Below, in pieces: positions 39,001 to 50,307 of a stretch of DNA of 64,000 nucleotides. The position numbers were made by a program, and so were the translations under genes. Position 1 is the stretch's first letter, and every line of letters begins with the position of its first letter. The notes below the pieces were generated by a model. The model was given only the letters and a program-made list of their open reading frames with translations, made no database searches and was not told the DNA's origin. Source of the stretch: Campylobacter estrildidarum (GTDB taxonomy: Bacteria > Campylobacterota > Campylobacteria > Campylobacterales > Campylobacteraceae); NCBI RefSeq assembly GCF_005406205.1, contig NZ_NXLZ01000005.1, positions 1 through 64,000 on the forward strand, in the 5' to 3' direction.

Positions 39001-40511
39001 GCGGCCAAAGGTGTATCAACTCCTGTAGAAACAATTGCTTCTTTGCCGTTTTGTGCCATAGCTTTAACGCTCATCATAAGCTCATCTTCACTCCAAGCAA
39101 AAACTCTTTGAAGTTTTAAAATTTCATCTTGTTTTAAAAATATATGCTTATAAGCTCCACTGTGTTGTTTTTCAAGATCAATGAGATTTTTAAGCCATTT
39201 TTTATAAGGTTTAGCATTGGAATAATGTTCTTTTATCTCATCATCAGCAACTACTCTACCCCTTGCAGTATCAACTAACAAAAGTTTTCCTGGCTCTAAA
39301 CGCTTTTTAGCTTTGATGTTTTTTTCATCGACTTTTAAAGCTCCTGTTTCACTAGAAAGTATCAACATATCATCTTTTGTAAGATAATACCTTGAAGGAC
39401 GAAAACCATTTCTATCTAAGCTCGCCCCCATAATCACACCATCGGTAAAAACAATCGCCGCAGGTCCATCCCAAGGCTCCATTAACAAAGAATGATATTC
39501 ATAAAATGCACGTTTATGCCTTTGCATATTTTCATTTTTATGCCAAGGTTCAGGCACCATCATCATAAAAGCTTCTTCTAAAGTTCTGCCATTTAAAGCT
39601 AAAAATTCTAAAGTATTATCAAACATGGCAGAATCACTGCTTTCTTTAGCAATGATCGGAAAAATTTCATCTAAATTTTCAAAATAATCACTTTGCATTA
39701 AATTTTGTCTTGATCTAATACCATCAACATTGCCTCGTATGGTATTGATCTCACCATTATGCACCATATAACGATTTGGATGTGCTCTTTCCCAGCTTGG
39801 AAAGGTATTGGTAGAAAAACGAGAATGCACTAAAGCTATGGCTGATTTCATATTGACATCTTTAAAATCGAGATAAAAATCACTCAATTGTGTAGAAAGT
39901 AACATTCCTTTATAAACAATAGTTCTAGAAGAAAAGCTAGAAAAATAAAATTTAGGTACATTTAAAGCCCTTTTTTCTATAAGACGACGACAACTATAAA
40001 GCACTCTTTCAAATTCAATTCCTGCATTGATTTCATCAGGCTTTTTCACAAAGGCTTGTAAAAAATAAGGCATAGCCCTTAAAGCACTCTCTCCTATATC
40101 ACTAGGATTAAAAGGAACTTCTCTAAAACCTAAAAATTCAAGATTTTTATCTTTTAAACCTTGTAAAAATATAGCCTTAGCTTCCTCTTTAGCCTCTAAA
40201 TTAGGAGATAAAAACATTTGTGCAACAGCATAATCGCCTTTTTTTGGAAGTTCAAAGCCTAATTCTTGAGTTTTAAAAAAATCGTGCGGAATTTGGATTA
40301 AAATTCCAGCTCCATCTCCTGAATTTTCTTCAGCCCCAAAACCTCCTCTGTGCTCAAGATTCATCAAAATTTCTAAAGCATTACAAATAACTTTATAAGA
40401 AGCAATACCGCGTATATTAGCAACAGCGGCAATCCCACAAGCATCATGCTCATTTTTAGAATCATAAAGTCCTATGCTTTGATTTTTTTCTAAAATATCC
40501 TCTAAATTCAT
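36072..40511 (-). CDS. gltB: Glutamate synthase, large subunit
   Basis: Makes two glutamates from glutamine and 2-oxoglutarate. It has 1479 residues. After a short propeptide comes the N-terminal glutamine amidotransferase with its catalytic Cys (DACGIAAVA, about 23). The central and FMN-binding domains follow, with the GMSYGSIS-type and KPGEGGQLLG motifs. An Fe-S cluster region (CSMNKVCHLNTCPTGIAT) and the C-terminal GXGXG beta-helix domain complete it. It looks fully intact. The NADPH-oxidising small subunit gltD, usually next to it, is absent, so its electron donor must be encoded elsewhere or be different. Confidence 0.96.
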   Translation of the reverse strand: MNLEDILEKNQSIGLYDSKNEHDACGIAAVANIRGIASYKVICNALEILMNLEHRGGFGAEENSGDGAGILIQIPHDFFKTQELGFELPKKGDYAVAQMFLSPNLEAKEEAKAIFLQGLKDKNLEFLGFREVPFNPSDIGESALRAMPYFLQAFVKKPDEINAGIEFERVLYSCRRLIEKRALNVPKFYFSSFSSRTIVYKGMLLSTQLSDFYLDFKDVNMKSAIALVHSRFSTNTFPSWERAHPNRYMVHNGEINTIRGNVDGIRSRQNLMQSDYFENLDEIFPIIAKESSDSAMFDNTLEFLALNGRTLEEAFMMMVPEPWHKNENMQRHKRAFYEYHSLLMEPWDGPAAIVFTDGVIMGASLDRNGFRPSRYYLTKDDMLILSSETGALKVDEKNIKAKKRLEPGKLLLVDTARGRVVADDEIKEHYSNAKPYKKWLKNLIDLEKQHSGAYKHIFLKQDEILKLQRVFAWSEDELMMSVKAMAQNGKEAIVSTGVDTPLAALSTNYQPLYNYFKQLCAQVTNPPLDSIREEIVTSTRIYLGCEGNLLKPDENNAKRVKISLPIISNEELFEVRSLKNFKVKEFSILYDHSKTTLEKALDNLFIEIEKEIKKGVSIVILSDKGVDEKNAYIPALLAVAGVHNYLVRKNLRTRTSIIIESAEPREIHHFACLLGYGATVINPYLVYESIHQFIKNKEINLSYEKAVENFIHASSNGIVKIASKMGVSTLQSYNGSALFECLGLNSKMIDKYFTSTASRIGGISLHDFEKELINLHQNAFKNEILNFEEEHLIDPMVVFNLQKACQNNDYKIFKKYSSLIDKKQITLRSLMEFDFSEAISIDKVENIESIVKRFKTGAMSYGSISKEAHEYLAMVMNKIGAKSNSGEGGEDEERYENDKNSAIKQVASGRFGVDLNYLIHAKEIQIKVAQGAKPGEGGQLLGFKVYPWIAKARHSTPAVTLISPPPHHDIYSIEDLAQLVYDLKNANKDAKISVKLVSANGIGTVAAGVAKSGANSILVSGYDGGTGASARTSISHAGIPWELGLAETHQTLILNRLRDRIKLGVDGKLMTGRDLAIAALLGAEEFGFATAVMIVMGCSMNKVCHLNTCPTGIATQNAKLRKNFKGKVDEVVNFMYFIAEELREYMAKLGFERLDDMIGRVDKLYQKNAQAKIGKLNLDKILKSLPTYNKTAVHFKDYKDNKLEKTIDYRILLPLCKNAIKEPIKLSLEVGNQSRTFATMLSSEILKTYGKNALNGDNIYIKAIGNAGNSFGAFLIKGIKLEIIGDSNDYLGKGLSGGKIIAKISDEATFSPEENIIAGNACLYGATEGEVYLDGIAGERFCVRNSGAKAVVLGMGIHGCEYMTGGVVVVLGDVGANFAAGMSGGVAYILGRHNEVHVNTELVDIKDLNVKDVKELKAMIEKHIFYTESKKAKDILDKFDKKDFFKVMPRDYEKMLKMLEICKHEKDPDLAAFLKITQG

Positions 40512-40580
40512 TTTTACTCCTTATAAGTTAATTTTCACTCTTATAAGGATTATAACATAAATAAGAATACAAACTAGATG

Positions 40581-41882
40581 CTACAAAAACATAGCGATAA
40601 TACTTCCTAAAATCAGTAAAGGGCCATTATAAAAAATAAAAGTTGGCACACAAGTATCTTTAATGTGATCGTGTTGTTTATCAGCATTTAATCCGACCGT
40701 TGTTCCCATCGTAGTTTCGCTAGCAGGACTTCCAGCATCCCCTAAAGCTCCAGCTACACCTAAAATAAAAATTGTCAAAGGGATACTAAAACCAAGCTCT
40801 ATGCAAATAGGACAAAAAAGCGTAGCTATGATAGGAATAGTCCCGAAAGAAGTTCCTATGCCCATAGTAATAATAAGCCCAATTAAAAGCATTAAAAAAA
40901 TAGCTAAAAATTTACTTTCTTTTATCCACGGGATAACAAAATCAACAAGTTCTTTTACAGCTCCACCGTGTCTTAAAACCTCTCCATAACCTGCTGCTAC
41001 AAGAATAACAAAGGCAATAAAACCCATTGTTTTAAGTCCATCGTCAAAAATTTCATTGATATTACGATACTCTACCCCTCCTAAAACCACCATCAAAATA
41101 AAGCCTAAAAGTCCAGATAAAGGTAAATTCATGGTAATAATTTGCAAAACTAAAGTCAAGATCAATCCAGCCAAAACTCCCCACTCTTTACGTGTCATTT
41201 TTAAATTTTCTAAGTCGATTTTAGCAAGTTCTATTTCTTTATATTCTTTTGGTTTGCGATAAAAAACAAAAATCGCTAAAAAAAGCCCAGTAATCATACA
41301 AATAGCCGCAAAATACATTGTATTAGTAACATCATTTAAACTTACATTGATACCATTTTTTTCAAGATTATCTCTTAAAAGATCTTGAAAAGTCAAACCA
41401 AAACCAACAGGTAATACCATATAAGGGGTTGTAAGACCAAAAGTTAAAGCACAAGCAACCGCTCTGCGATCTATTTTTAAGCGATTAAATAAACTTAAAA
41501 GTGGCGGTATAAGTAAAGGAATGAAAGCCACGTGAATGGGAATTAAATTTTGAGAAAAACAAGAAATTATAGCAATGGATAAAATCAATAAATATTTTTT
41601 GTGAGAAATAAAATGGCTTACTATTTTAATCAAATACGCTGTTAAGTGAGTGCGAGAAATGGATGCAGCGATCGCACCTAAAATGATATAACTCAAAGCT
41701 GTTTTTAAATTTCCTTGCATGCCATCGATCAAAATATCCATACTTTGTGTTAATGGCATATGATCTAGCATTCCTGCTACAAGAGCTGAAATTAAAAGGC
41801 TTAAAAGCACGTTAAAACGAAATAGACAAAGTAAGCTCATTATAAAAACGCTTACTATAACAGGATTTGTAAGTAAGGTCAA
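40581..41882 (-). CDS. Na+/H+ antiporter family membrane protein
   Basis: Predicted cation or organic-acid antiporter of the inner membrane. It has 433 residues with about 11-12 hydrophobic helices. Conserved loops include SQNLIPIHVAFIPLLIPPLL, GIGTSFGTIPIIA and GALGDAGSPASETTMG, as in the Na+/H+ antiporter family represented by Cj0006. The start is a TTG behind AAGGA. Transported ions are inferred from the family only. Confidence 0.8.
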   Translation of the reverse strand: MTLLTNPVIVSVFIMSLLCLFRFNVLLSLLISALVAGMLDHMPLTQSMDILIDGMQGNLKTALSYIILGAIAASISRTHLTAYLIKIVSHFISHKKYLLILSIAIISCFSQNLIPIHVAFIPLLIPPLLSLFNRLKIDRRAVACALTFGLTTPYMVLPVGFGLTFQDLLRDNLEKNGINVSLNDVTNTMYFAAICMITGLFLAIFVFYRKPKEYKEIELAKIDLENLKMTRKEWGVLAGLILTLVLQIITMNLPLSGLLGFILMVVLGGVEYRNINEIFDDGLKTMGFIAFVILVAAGYGEVLRHGGAVKELVDFVIPWIKESKFLAIFLMLLIGLIITMGIGTSFGTIPIIATLFCPICIELGFSIPLTIFILGVAGALGDAGSPASETTMGTTVGLNADKQHDHIKDTCVPTFIFYNGPLLILGSIIAMFL

Positions 41883-42085
41883 TTTTTTTCCTTATTTAAG
41901 ATAATTTTAAAGATTATAAAATAATTTTAGTTAAAATGCGATAAAATCTTGATACTGTTAACATAAACTATAATTTAGCAATATTATTTAATCATTTTTT
42001 TTAATTAAAAACATTAATATTATAAATTATTTAAATTATTTAAATTATAATATAATTTCGTATTTTAAAACAAAAAGGAAACCTA

Positions 42086-43324
42086 ATGAAAAAAACTGAA
42101 AATAAAGAAAACAGAAGAGATTTTCTAAAAAATTTAGGAATTGGCCTATTGGGCATAAGTGCATTGTCTAATTTTTCTTTTGAAAATTTCTTAGGTAGTA
42201 AAGCCTTAGCAAAAGAATTGCCTAATTTCAAAATCGAAGGAAAAAAAGATTTGATCTATCATGGTGATAGACCAATGACTGCAGAAACAGAAATTTATGC
42301 TTTAGATAGCGATTTTACCAAGCCTGAAAATTTCTTTGTTAGAAATAATGGGGTTCCACCTACCCTAGAAACGATCAAAGCAAGATTAAAAAAAGGTTGG
42401 ACTTTAGAAATCGGTGGTGAAAGCGTTGTAAATTCTAAAACTTATACTTTAGATGAATTAAAAAAGAAATTCAAAACTTATACTTATGCTTTAACTGTTG
42501 AGTGTGGCGGAAATGGAAGAGCTGAAGTTTTACCAAGCACTAAAGGAACTCAATGGGGTTATGGTGCTGTGGCTTGTGGTAGATGGACTGGAGTAAGATT
42601 AAAAGACATTTTAGAAGACTGCGGTCTTAAAAAAGACGCTGTTTATATTGGATATTATGGTATCGATACTAAATTAAATGGTGAAGAAAGTTCTCCTATT
42701 AGCCGTGGAGTTCCTATTTCTAAAGCTTTACAAGATGAAACTTTAGTAGCTTGGGCTTATGAAGGAAAAGATATTCCGCTATACAATGGTTATCCTTTAC
42801 GTTTAGTTTGTGGAGGTTATCCTGCAAGTACAAGTGGAAAATGGCTAAGCAAAATCGTTGTAAGAAATAAAGTTCATGATGGTGAAAAAATGCAAGGATC
42901 TTATAGAGTGCCTGTAACTCCTGTTAAACCAGGTGATTTTAGTTACAAAGGCGAAACAAAAATTATAGAATCAATGCCAGTTAGATCTGTAATCACAAAT
43001 GTTAAAAATGGCACTAAAGTAAAAGTTGGTAAAAAATTCGAAGTAAGAGGAAAAGCTTGGGCTGGAGAATTATTTGTAAAAGATGTTTATGTAAGTTGCG
43101 ATTATGGTGTTACTTGGACTAAAGCAAAAGTAGAAAAACCACTCAATCGTTTAGCATGGCAAAAATGGAGCACTCAAGTTTCTATTCCTACAAAAGGATA
43201 TTATGAAATTTGGGCAAGAGCAGTTGATAGCGAAAACAAAAGCCAACCTATGGTTTTAGCTCAGTGGAATCCAGGGGGATACATCAATAATGCTTGTCAT
43301 AGAGTGAATGTATATGGAGTTTGA
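42086..43324 (+). CDS. sorA: Sulfite:cytochrome c oxidoreductase, molybdenum subunit
   Basis: Oxidises sulfite to sulfate in the periplasm and passes electrons to cytochrome c for respiration. It has 412 residues. A twin-arginine signal (NRRDFLKNLGIGLLG, Arg10-Arg11) exports the folded Mo-cofactor enzyme. The molybdenum-ligand Cys lies in TVECGGNGR (about 140), followed by the dimerisation domain. Its partner cytochrome follows at once. It matches Cj0005c. The upstream gap is extremely AT-rich with TATAAT-like boxes. Confidence 0.94.
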   Translation: MKKTENKENRRDFLKNLGIGLLGISALSNFSFENFLGSKALAKELPNFKIEGKKDLIYHGDRPMTAETEIYALDSDFTKPENFFVRNNGVPPTLETIKARLKKGWTLEIGGESVVNSKTYTLDELKKKFKTYTYALTVECGGNGRAEVLPSTKGTQWGYGAVACGRWTGVRLKDILEDCGLKKDAVYIGYYGIDTKLNGEESSPISRGVPISKALQDETLVAWAYEGKDIPLYNGYPLRLVCGGYPASTSGKWLSKIVVRNKVHDGEKMQGSYRVPVTPVKPGDFSYKGETKIIESMPVRSVITNVKNGTKVKVGKKFEVRGKAWAGELFVKDVYVSCDYGVTWTKAKVEKPLNRLAWQKWSTQVSIPTKGYYEIWARAVDSENKSQPMVLAQWNPGGYINNACHRVNVYGV

Positions 43325-43326
43325 TT

Positions 43327-43665
43327 ATGTTTAAAAAAATTTTATTTTTACTCACTTTAAGCTTGAGTTTTTCTCTTGCTCAAGATTATAAAATCAATCC
43401 TGAAACAGGTTTGATCATCGATCCTGATTCCCCTTTAGTAGAAGCTAATTGTCTTGCTTGTCATAATTCAGGACTGATCACAAATATGCACGCTAACAAA
43501 CAAGCTTGGTTAGCTGCTATTAGATGGATGCAAGCAGAAGAAGGACTTTGGCAAATACCTGCTGAAGATGAAGAAAAGATTTTAAATTATCTTGAAAAAT
43601 ATTACGGGGAACAATACAACACTAGAAGAAGAGTTCCTTTAGCTGTTCTTTTAGAAAAGAAATAA
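43327..43665 (+). CDS. sorB: Monohaem cytochrome c, SorA partner
   Basis: Accepts electrons from SorA and hands them to the respiratory chain. It is about 112 residues with a signal peptide (about 1-18) and one haem site, CLACH. The ATG at 43327 is chosen since GGAG lies eight bases before it. A TTG six bases earlier, overlapping the sorA stop, is the alternative. It is followed by a long perfect stem-loop. Confidence 0.92.
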   Translation: MFKKILFLLTLSLSFSLAQDYKINPETGLIIDPDSPLVEANCLACHNSGLITNMHANKQAWLAAIRWMQAEEGLWQIPAEDEEKILNYLEKYYGEQYNTRRRVPLAVLLEKK

Positions 43666-43671
43666 TCTTAA

Positions 43672-43708
43672 TTTTATCAAAAAAAGTGAATTTCTTTTTT
43701 TGATAAAA
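43672..43708. terminator. Long perfect bidirectional stem-loop after sorB
   Basis: A 15-base perfect inverted repeat (TTTTATCAAAAAAAG / CTTTTTTTGATAAAA) around a seven-base loop, between sorB and the converging hrgA. The A7/T7 tracts within the stem would supply the U run for either strand. Confidence 0.85.
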
Positions 43709-43712
43709 ATCT

Positions 43713-44671
43713 TTAAATAATTTTTTTATCTTTCAAATATTTTTGCATTTTTTCATCGTTATAAATTTCATCATAGAATTTATATCCTATTCTTTCAATA
43801 TCTGATATATTGATATCTTTGTTTAGATTTTGTATAAATTCATTAAAATCTTTATTTTTATTTACCAATAAATCTAAAGTAATAAGTTTTAAATTTGATT
43901 TTTCTCTAGCTTTAATGATGATTTTAGAATCATTAATATCTTTAACATCAAGCTTGATAAATCCGATTCCAAAAGCATTGTTTAATCTCCAAAGCTCTTT
44001 CATAATCTCATCATCAAATTCCAAAGCAACCAAATAACCTTCATTTGCCCAGCTAGAATTACTCACGGCTTGAAAATAACTTTGCCTTAAATTTGAAAAA
44101 TCAAGTTTTATTTTAAGTTCAAAACTATAAATTTTATAAGAAATTTGATTTAAATTCTTGCAAAGTTTAAAAGTTTCATCTTCATAATCTTTAAAAGGAA
44201 AATGCACGCCTACTATATCAGGATGGATCCATTCATTTTCACCGCTTTTTCCTTTATGGGACTTTTCATGAAAAATAGTCTTAGAATAAAGATTAAAATC
44301 AGGACTTTCAAATAAAAACTTAACCACTAAAGGATGCAAATCTCTTTCTTTAAATTTACTTTCTTCTTTTTGAATTTCTATATTTTTTGATTTTGCAAGA
44401 TTGAGTTCATTTTCTCTTTCTTTTAGCCAAAATTTCGTCGGATTTTTAGAAACAACTAAAAATAAAGAGTCTTTGCCATTTAAATTAACATAAATTTTAG
44501 CAGCTAAACTTGCAACTGGCGTTTTAGTTAAAGTTCCATTTTGATAACTTTGGAGTTTTTTATCAAAGTTTTTATTTAAAGCGTATTGCCAAATTTCATT
44601 CGCACTTAAAGGAATTTTTCATTCTCTTTTAAAACTTCTATAATCAAATCTAAAAAGCTGTATTTTTTCAT
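43713..44671 (-). pseudogene. hrgA: hrgA-like gene broken by a one-base frameshift
   Basis: HrgA-type proteins occur in Helicobacter and some Campylobacter next to or in place of restriction genes; their function is unclear. From 44671 the frame reads MKKYSFLDLI, then IEVLKENEK, then a stop. Adding one base in the T5 run 44615-44619 restores IPLSANEIWQYALNKNFDKK and the rest through TIFHEKSHKGKSGENEWIHP to the end. The repaired gene would be 320 codons including stop. The open part from 44339 encodes only the C-terminal 208 residues. The gene is not present between gyrB and sorB in NCTC 11168 as I recall it, so it is likely an insertion. Confidence 0.78.
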
Positions 44672-44726
44672 CAAATTATCTTTAAATCGGTTTTAAAATA
44701 AAGAAGAAAAAATCTTCTTTATTTGA

Positions 44727-47060
<2,334 letters not shown>

Positions 47061-47071
47061 TTAAAAAAATT

Positions 47072-48139
47072 TTACAAAATCATAGGCATAATAACCATAG
47101 ACAAGCCTTGAGATCTTACAACAAAGGCCAAATTAGATTCATTAACATCTAAAGTAAATTTCTCTTCTTCTATAGAGGTTAAGAAATCAAGTAGATGTTT
47201 TATTTTTATAGTTAAGTTAAATTCTTCACTCACATTTGTTTGAATTTCAAGTTCAGTTTTTGCTTCCATATTATCTAAGCTTATACCTTCAAAGATAATT
47301 TTGTCTTTATTAAAATGAAGTTTCATTTTTTCAGTTACAACACTGATTTTTCTAAGACTATCTATGAAATTTTCAGTTGAAAATTCAAGACTTTGTTTGA
47401 ATTCTTTAGGAATAACTTTTTCATAATCTGGGAATTTATCGTTGATAAGTTTAGTAAAGAATTCAAAATTGTCATTTTTAGCGATAAGCATATTTTGATC
47501 ATAATAAATTTCTATTTTTTCATAAAAAAGTTTTTGCATTTCCATAATGGCTTTTTTAGGGATACTAATAGAAAATTCTTGAGGGTTTGTTTTTTCAAGA
47601 GTATAAACAGCAAGGCGTCTAGTATCAGTTCCAACAAAATTGATTTTGTCTGTTTTTATATCTAAAAATGCACCATTTAAAGAGTATTTTGGGTTATTTG
47701 TATCGATGCTTGGTAAGATTTTTTTAAGAGAACGACTTAAATCACTTGAATCAATATCAAATTGATTTTTTCCTTCGGTTTTTGGAAAATTAGGAAAATC
47801 TTCATAATTAAACATAGGCAATTTATATTTGGTTCTTTTTTGTCTGATAAATAAGAAATTATCTATAGTTTCTAAAACTACTTCTTCATTATTTAAACTT
47901 TTAACAACATCAGCTATACTTTTTGCATTTGCTGTTGCAAAGCCACTATCTTCAACGCGAATTTTTCTGATTTTATAATTAATGCCTATTTCAAAATCAC
48001 TTGCTTTTATGATGAGTTTATCTTCTTCAGCTTGAAAAAGTAGATGTGAAGTGATTGTGCTAGCATCTTTTTTTTCTACATAGGCATTACATAAAAGTAT
48101 TGCTGATTCAAGAGTATTTTTGTTGATACTGAGTTTCAT
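47072..48139 (-). CDS. dnaN: DNA polymerase III beta sliding clamp
   Basis: Ring-shaped processivity clamp for DNA polymerase III. It has 355 residues of three similar domains. The C-terminal VIMPMIL matches the conserved P-M-R/I-L-like end of clamps. It lies between the origin spacer and gyrB on the same strand as dnaA, the classic replication gene order. Confidence 0.96.
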   Translation of the reverse strand: MKLSINKNTLESAILLCNAYVEKKDASTITSHLLFQAEEDKLIIKASDFEIGINYKIRKIRVEDSGFATANAKSIADVVKSLNNEEVVLETIDNFLFIRQKRTKYKLPMFNYEDFPNFPKTEGKNQFDIDSSDLSRSLKKILPSIDTNNPKYSLNGAFLDIKTDKINFVGTDTRRLAVYTLEKTNPQEFSISIPKKAIMEMQKLFYEKIEIYYDQNMLIAKNDNFEFFTKLINDKFPDYEKVIPKEFKQSLEFSTENFIDSLRKISVVTEKMKLHFNKDKIIFEGISLDNMEAKTELEIQTNVSEEFNLTIKIKHLLDFLTSIEEEKFTLDVNESNLAFVVRSQGLSMVIMPMIL

Positions 48140-48300
48140 TTTTTCTCCTTGCTTTTATTTAATTTTAAATTCGTTGTAATAATAAGTCTGTTGAAATTGT
48201 GAAATTTTTTAGAAAAAAATCATTAAATTTGTATTTTACCATACTTTGCTTAATTCTATTTTTTTCACATACCCTTTTTATTTTTTTCACATTTTTTCAC
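48140..48300. other. oriC: Predicted oriC segment (dnaA-dnaN spacer with DnaA-box cores)
   Basis: In epsilonproteobacteria DnaA boxes share the core TTCAC and the origin lies next to dnaA, in Campylobacter reported in the dnaA-dnaN spacer. This 161-base spacer has TTCAC on the plus strand at 48264-48268, 48286-48290 and 48296-48300, each after a T run. A reverse copy (TTTCACAA read on the minus strand) lies around 48198-48205. The region is strongly AT-rich, as needed for unwinding. The boxes lie nearest the dnaA stop. The exact unwinding element cannot be fixed by eye. Confidence 0.65.
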
Positions 48301-49623
48301 TTAAATTTGACTTTTAGCTAAAATTTTATTCTTTAATTCTTCAATTTTTATTTTAATTTCATTATTTTCTTCCATTAATTCTTTTATTTTTTTCACACTA
48401 TGTGAAATGGCTGTATGATCTTTCATCATAAAAAAATTAGCCAATTGTGAAAAAGTAAGGCTAGTAAGTTCCCTCGATAGGTAAATTGCTATACGTCTAG
48501 CTGTAACTACATTTTGCGTTTTTTTATTTGATTTCACATCACTTGGCTTGATGTTAAATTCTTTACAAACTAAGGTTAAAATATCTTCTATGCTGATATT
48601 TTCTTTTTTTTCTTTGATGTGATCTTTCATCACGCTTTTTGCAAGCTCGAGTGTGATTTCTTGTCCGACTATATTTGCATAAGCATTTAAACTGATGATA
48701 ATCCCTTCAATTTCTCGTATATTGTCCCCTAAAGAAGTGGCAATATAGTTTATGATATCACTAGAAAGATTGATATCGTTAAATTCGCATTTTTTTCTTA
48801 TGATTGCTATTTTAGTATCAAGTTGAGGTGGTGTGATATCTGCGATAATTCCATGAGAAAAACGGCTTTTTAAACGTTCTGTAATGCCCTTTAGCAAATT
48901 AGGCGGATTATCTGAAGTCATAATGATTTGCCCATCGTTGTTTTTGATTTCATTAAATATAAAGAAAAATTCTTCCTGAATTTTATCCGTTTTTCCTAAA
49001 AACTGCACATCGTCTATGAGTAAAACATCACAGTTTCTATATTTATCGTGAAATTTATCTAAGGAGCCATTTTTTAGATTTGAGGTGAATTCATTGACAA
49101 AATTTTCACTTGTAGCGTAGATCACTTTTTTACCCATTTCTAAACTTGCATTACCTACAGCTTGGAGTAAATGCGTTTTACCAAGCCCTGTAGAGCCATA
49201 GACAAATATAGGATTATAGAGCTTTCCAAGTTTATCTTTATGTGCAACAGCTCTACAAGCTCCATAAGCGTATTTGTTAGAATCTCCTACTACAAAACTT
49301 TCAAAAGTAAAAGAAGGATTTAAAATCGTGCTTTGTGCTTTTATATTTGCTATATCTATTTTTATAGTACTTTTTGTATGTTTTTGATTTTGTGCTTGTA
49401 TTTTGATATTAGCTTTTATTCCACTTTGCACTTCATAAAAATGTGAAATTTGATGTGCATATTTTGTTTGTATGAATTTAGCGATGAGTTCATTAGGAGC
49501 GTTAAAAACTAAAAGATCGGCTTTGCTTTGTTTTTCATTGAATTTTAAAGTAGATATATAATTTTCGTATTCGTTTTCACTTAACTCTTTTTTTAAATTT
49601 TGGAGTATATCATTTGGGCTCAT
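48301..49623 (-). CDS. dnaA: Chromosomal replication initiator DnaA
   Basis: Binds DnaA boxes at oriC and opens the duplex. It has about 440 residues. The AAA+ domain has Walker A YGSTGLGKTHLL (about 141-152, with Ser where most relatives have Pro or Gly) and Walker B LLIDDVQF (about 198-205). The C-terminal domain IV holds the DNA-binding signature VTARRIAIYL ... MMKDHTAISHSVKKI. Of two adjacent ATGs, the second fits the usual N terminus (M-x-P-x-x-I-L). dnaN and gyrB follow; ruvC is divergent. Confidence 0.96.
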   Translation of the reverse strand: MSPNDILQNLKKELSENEYENYISTLKFNEKQSKADLLVFNAPNELIAKFIQTKYAHQISHFYEVQSGIKANIKIQAQNQKHTKSTIKIDIANIKAQSTILNPSFTFESFVVGDSNKYAYGACRAVAHKDKLGKLYNPIFVYGSTGLGKTHLLQAVGNASLEMGKKVIYATSENFVNEFTSNLKNGSLDKFHDKYRNCDVLLIDDVQFLGKTDKIQEEFFFIFNEIKNNDGQIIMTSDNPPNLLKGITERLKSRFSHGIIADITPPQLDTKIAIIRKKCEFNDINLSSDIINYIATSLGDNIREIEGIIISLNAYANIVGQEITLELAKSVMKDHIKEKKENISIEDILTLVCKEFNIKPSDVKSNKKTQNVVTARRIAIYLSRELTSLTFSQLANFFMMKDHTAISHSVKKIKELMEENNEIKIKIEELKNKILAKSQI

Positions 49624-49708
49624 CATCTCTCTTTAATTTTAAATGTATAAATTTTATCTTAAATTTTATAAAAAAAGGTTAAAATCTATTTTATTTTAAA
49701 GGCAAAAA

Positions 49709-50185
49709 TTGAAAATTTTAGGGATTGATCCAGGTTCAAGAAATTGTGGTTATGCTATCATAGAGGCAAATAAAAACAAAACTATTCTCATAGAAGCAGG
49801 GCTTATTAAGATCAAGCCTAGCACCTTGCAGTATCAAATTACCGAGCTTTGTGAGGGTTTAGATCTTATTTTTAAAGCACATCATTTTGATGAGGTGGCT
49901 ATAGAAGATATCTTTTTTGCTTATAATCCAAAAACCGTTTTAAAACTCGCACAATTTCGCGGGGCTTTGAGTTTAAAAATTTTACAAATTCACGGTGACT
50001 TTGCAGAGTACACTCCTTTACAAGTTAAAAAAGCCGTTACAGGAAAAGCAAAAGCGACAAAAGAACAGGTTGCTTTTATGGTAAAAAGACTTTTAGGACT
50101 TAGTAAAGAAATCAAACCTTTAGATATCACAGATGCTATAGCAGTTGCTTTAACTCACGCAGCGAATTTAAGAGTAAGAGTATAA
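49709..50185 (+). CDS. ruvC: Holliday junction resolvase RuvC
   Basis: Cuts Holliday junctions made by RuvAB during recombination repair. It has 158 residues. The TTG start gives [16 protein letters not shown] with the first catalytic Asp. The other acidic residues lie in [13 protein letters not shown] and [15 protein letters not shown]. It is divergent from dnaA across an 80-base gap, as in C. jejuni. Confidence 0.94.
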   Translation: MKILGIDPGSRNCGYAIIEANKNKTILIEAGLIKIKPSTLQYQITELCEGLDLIFKAHHFDEVAIEDIFFAYNPKTVLKLAQFRGALSLKILQIHGDFAEYTPLQVKKAVTGKAKATKEQVAFMVKRLLGLSKEIKPLDITDAIAVALTHAANLRVRV

Positions 50186-50293
50186 TTACGCTTAAATTCA
50201 TACCATATTATTTATAGACTTCTATATTAAAATATAAAAATCTTAGAAATTTTTACTAAAAAACAAAATTTTTATCAAAAAATTTAAAAAGTT

Positions 50294-50307
50294 GGAACAG
50301 AACTTGC
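50294..50307 (+). promoter_or_regulatory. Sigma-54 (RpoN) promoter of flgE
   Basis: GG at 50294-50295 and GC at 50306-50307 are ten bases apart within TTGGAACAGAACTTGCTT, the -24/-12 layout required by RpoN. Transcription should begin about 50319, leaving a leader of roughly 50 bases. Flagellar hook genes are RpoN-dependent in Campylobacter, which supports the match. Confidence 0.82.

Noticed and set aside
49132-49202. Ser in place of the usual residue in the DnaA Walker A loop as a sign of lost function
   Set aside because: The loop still fits G-x4-G-K-T and all other DnaA motifs are intact, so a neutral change is more likely.
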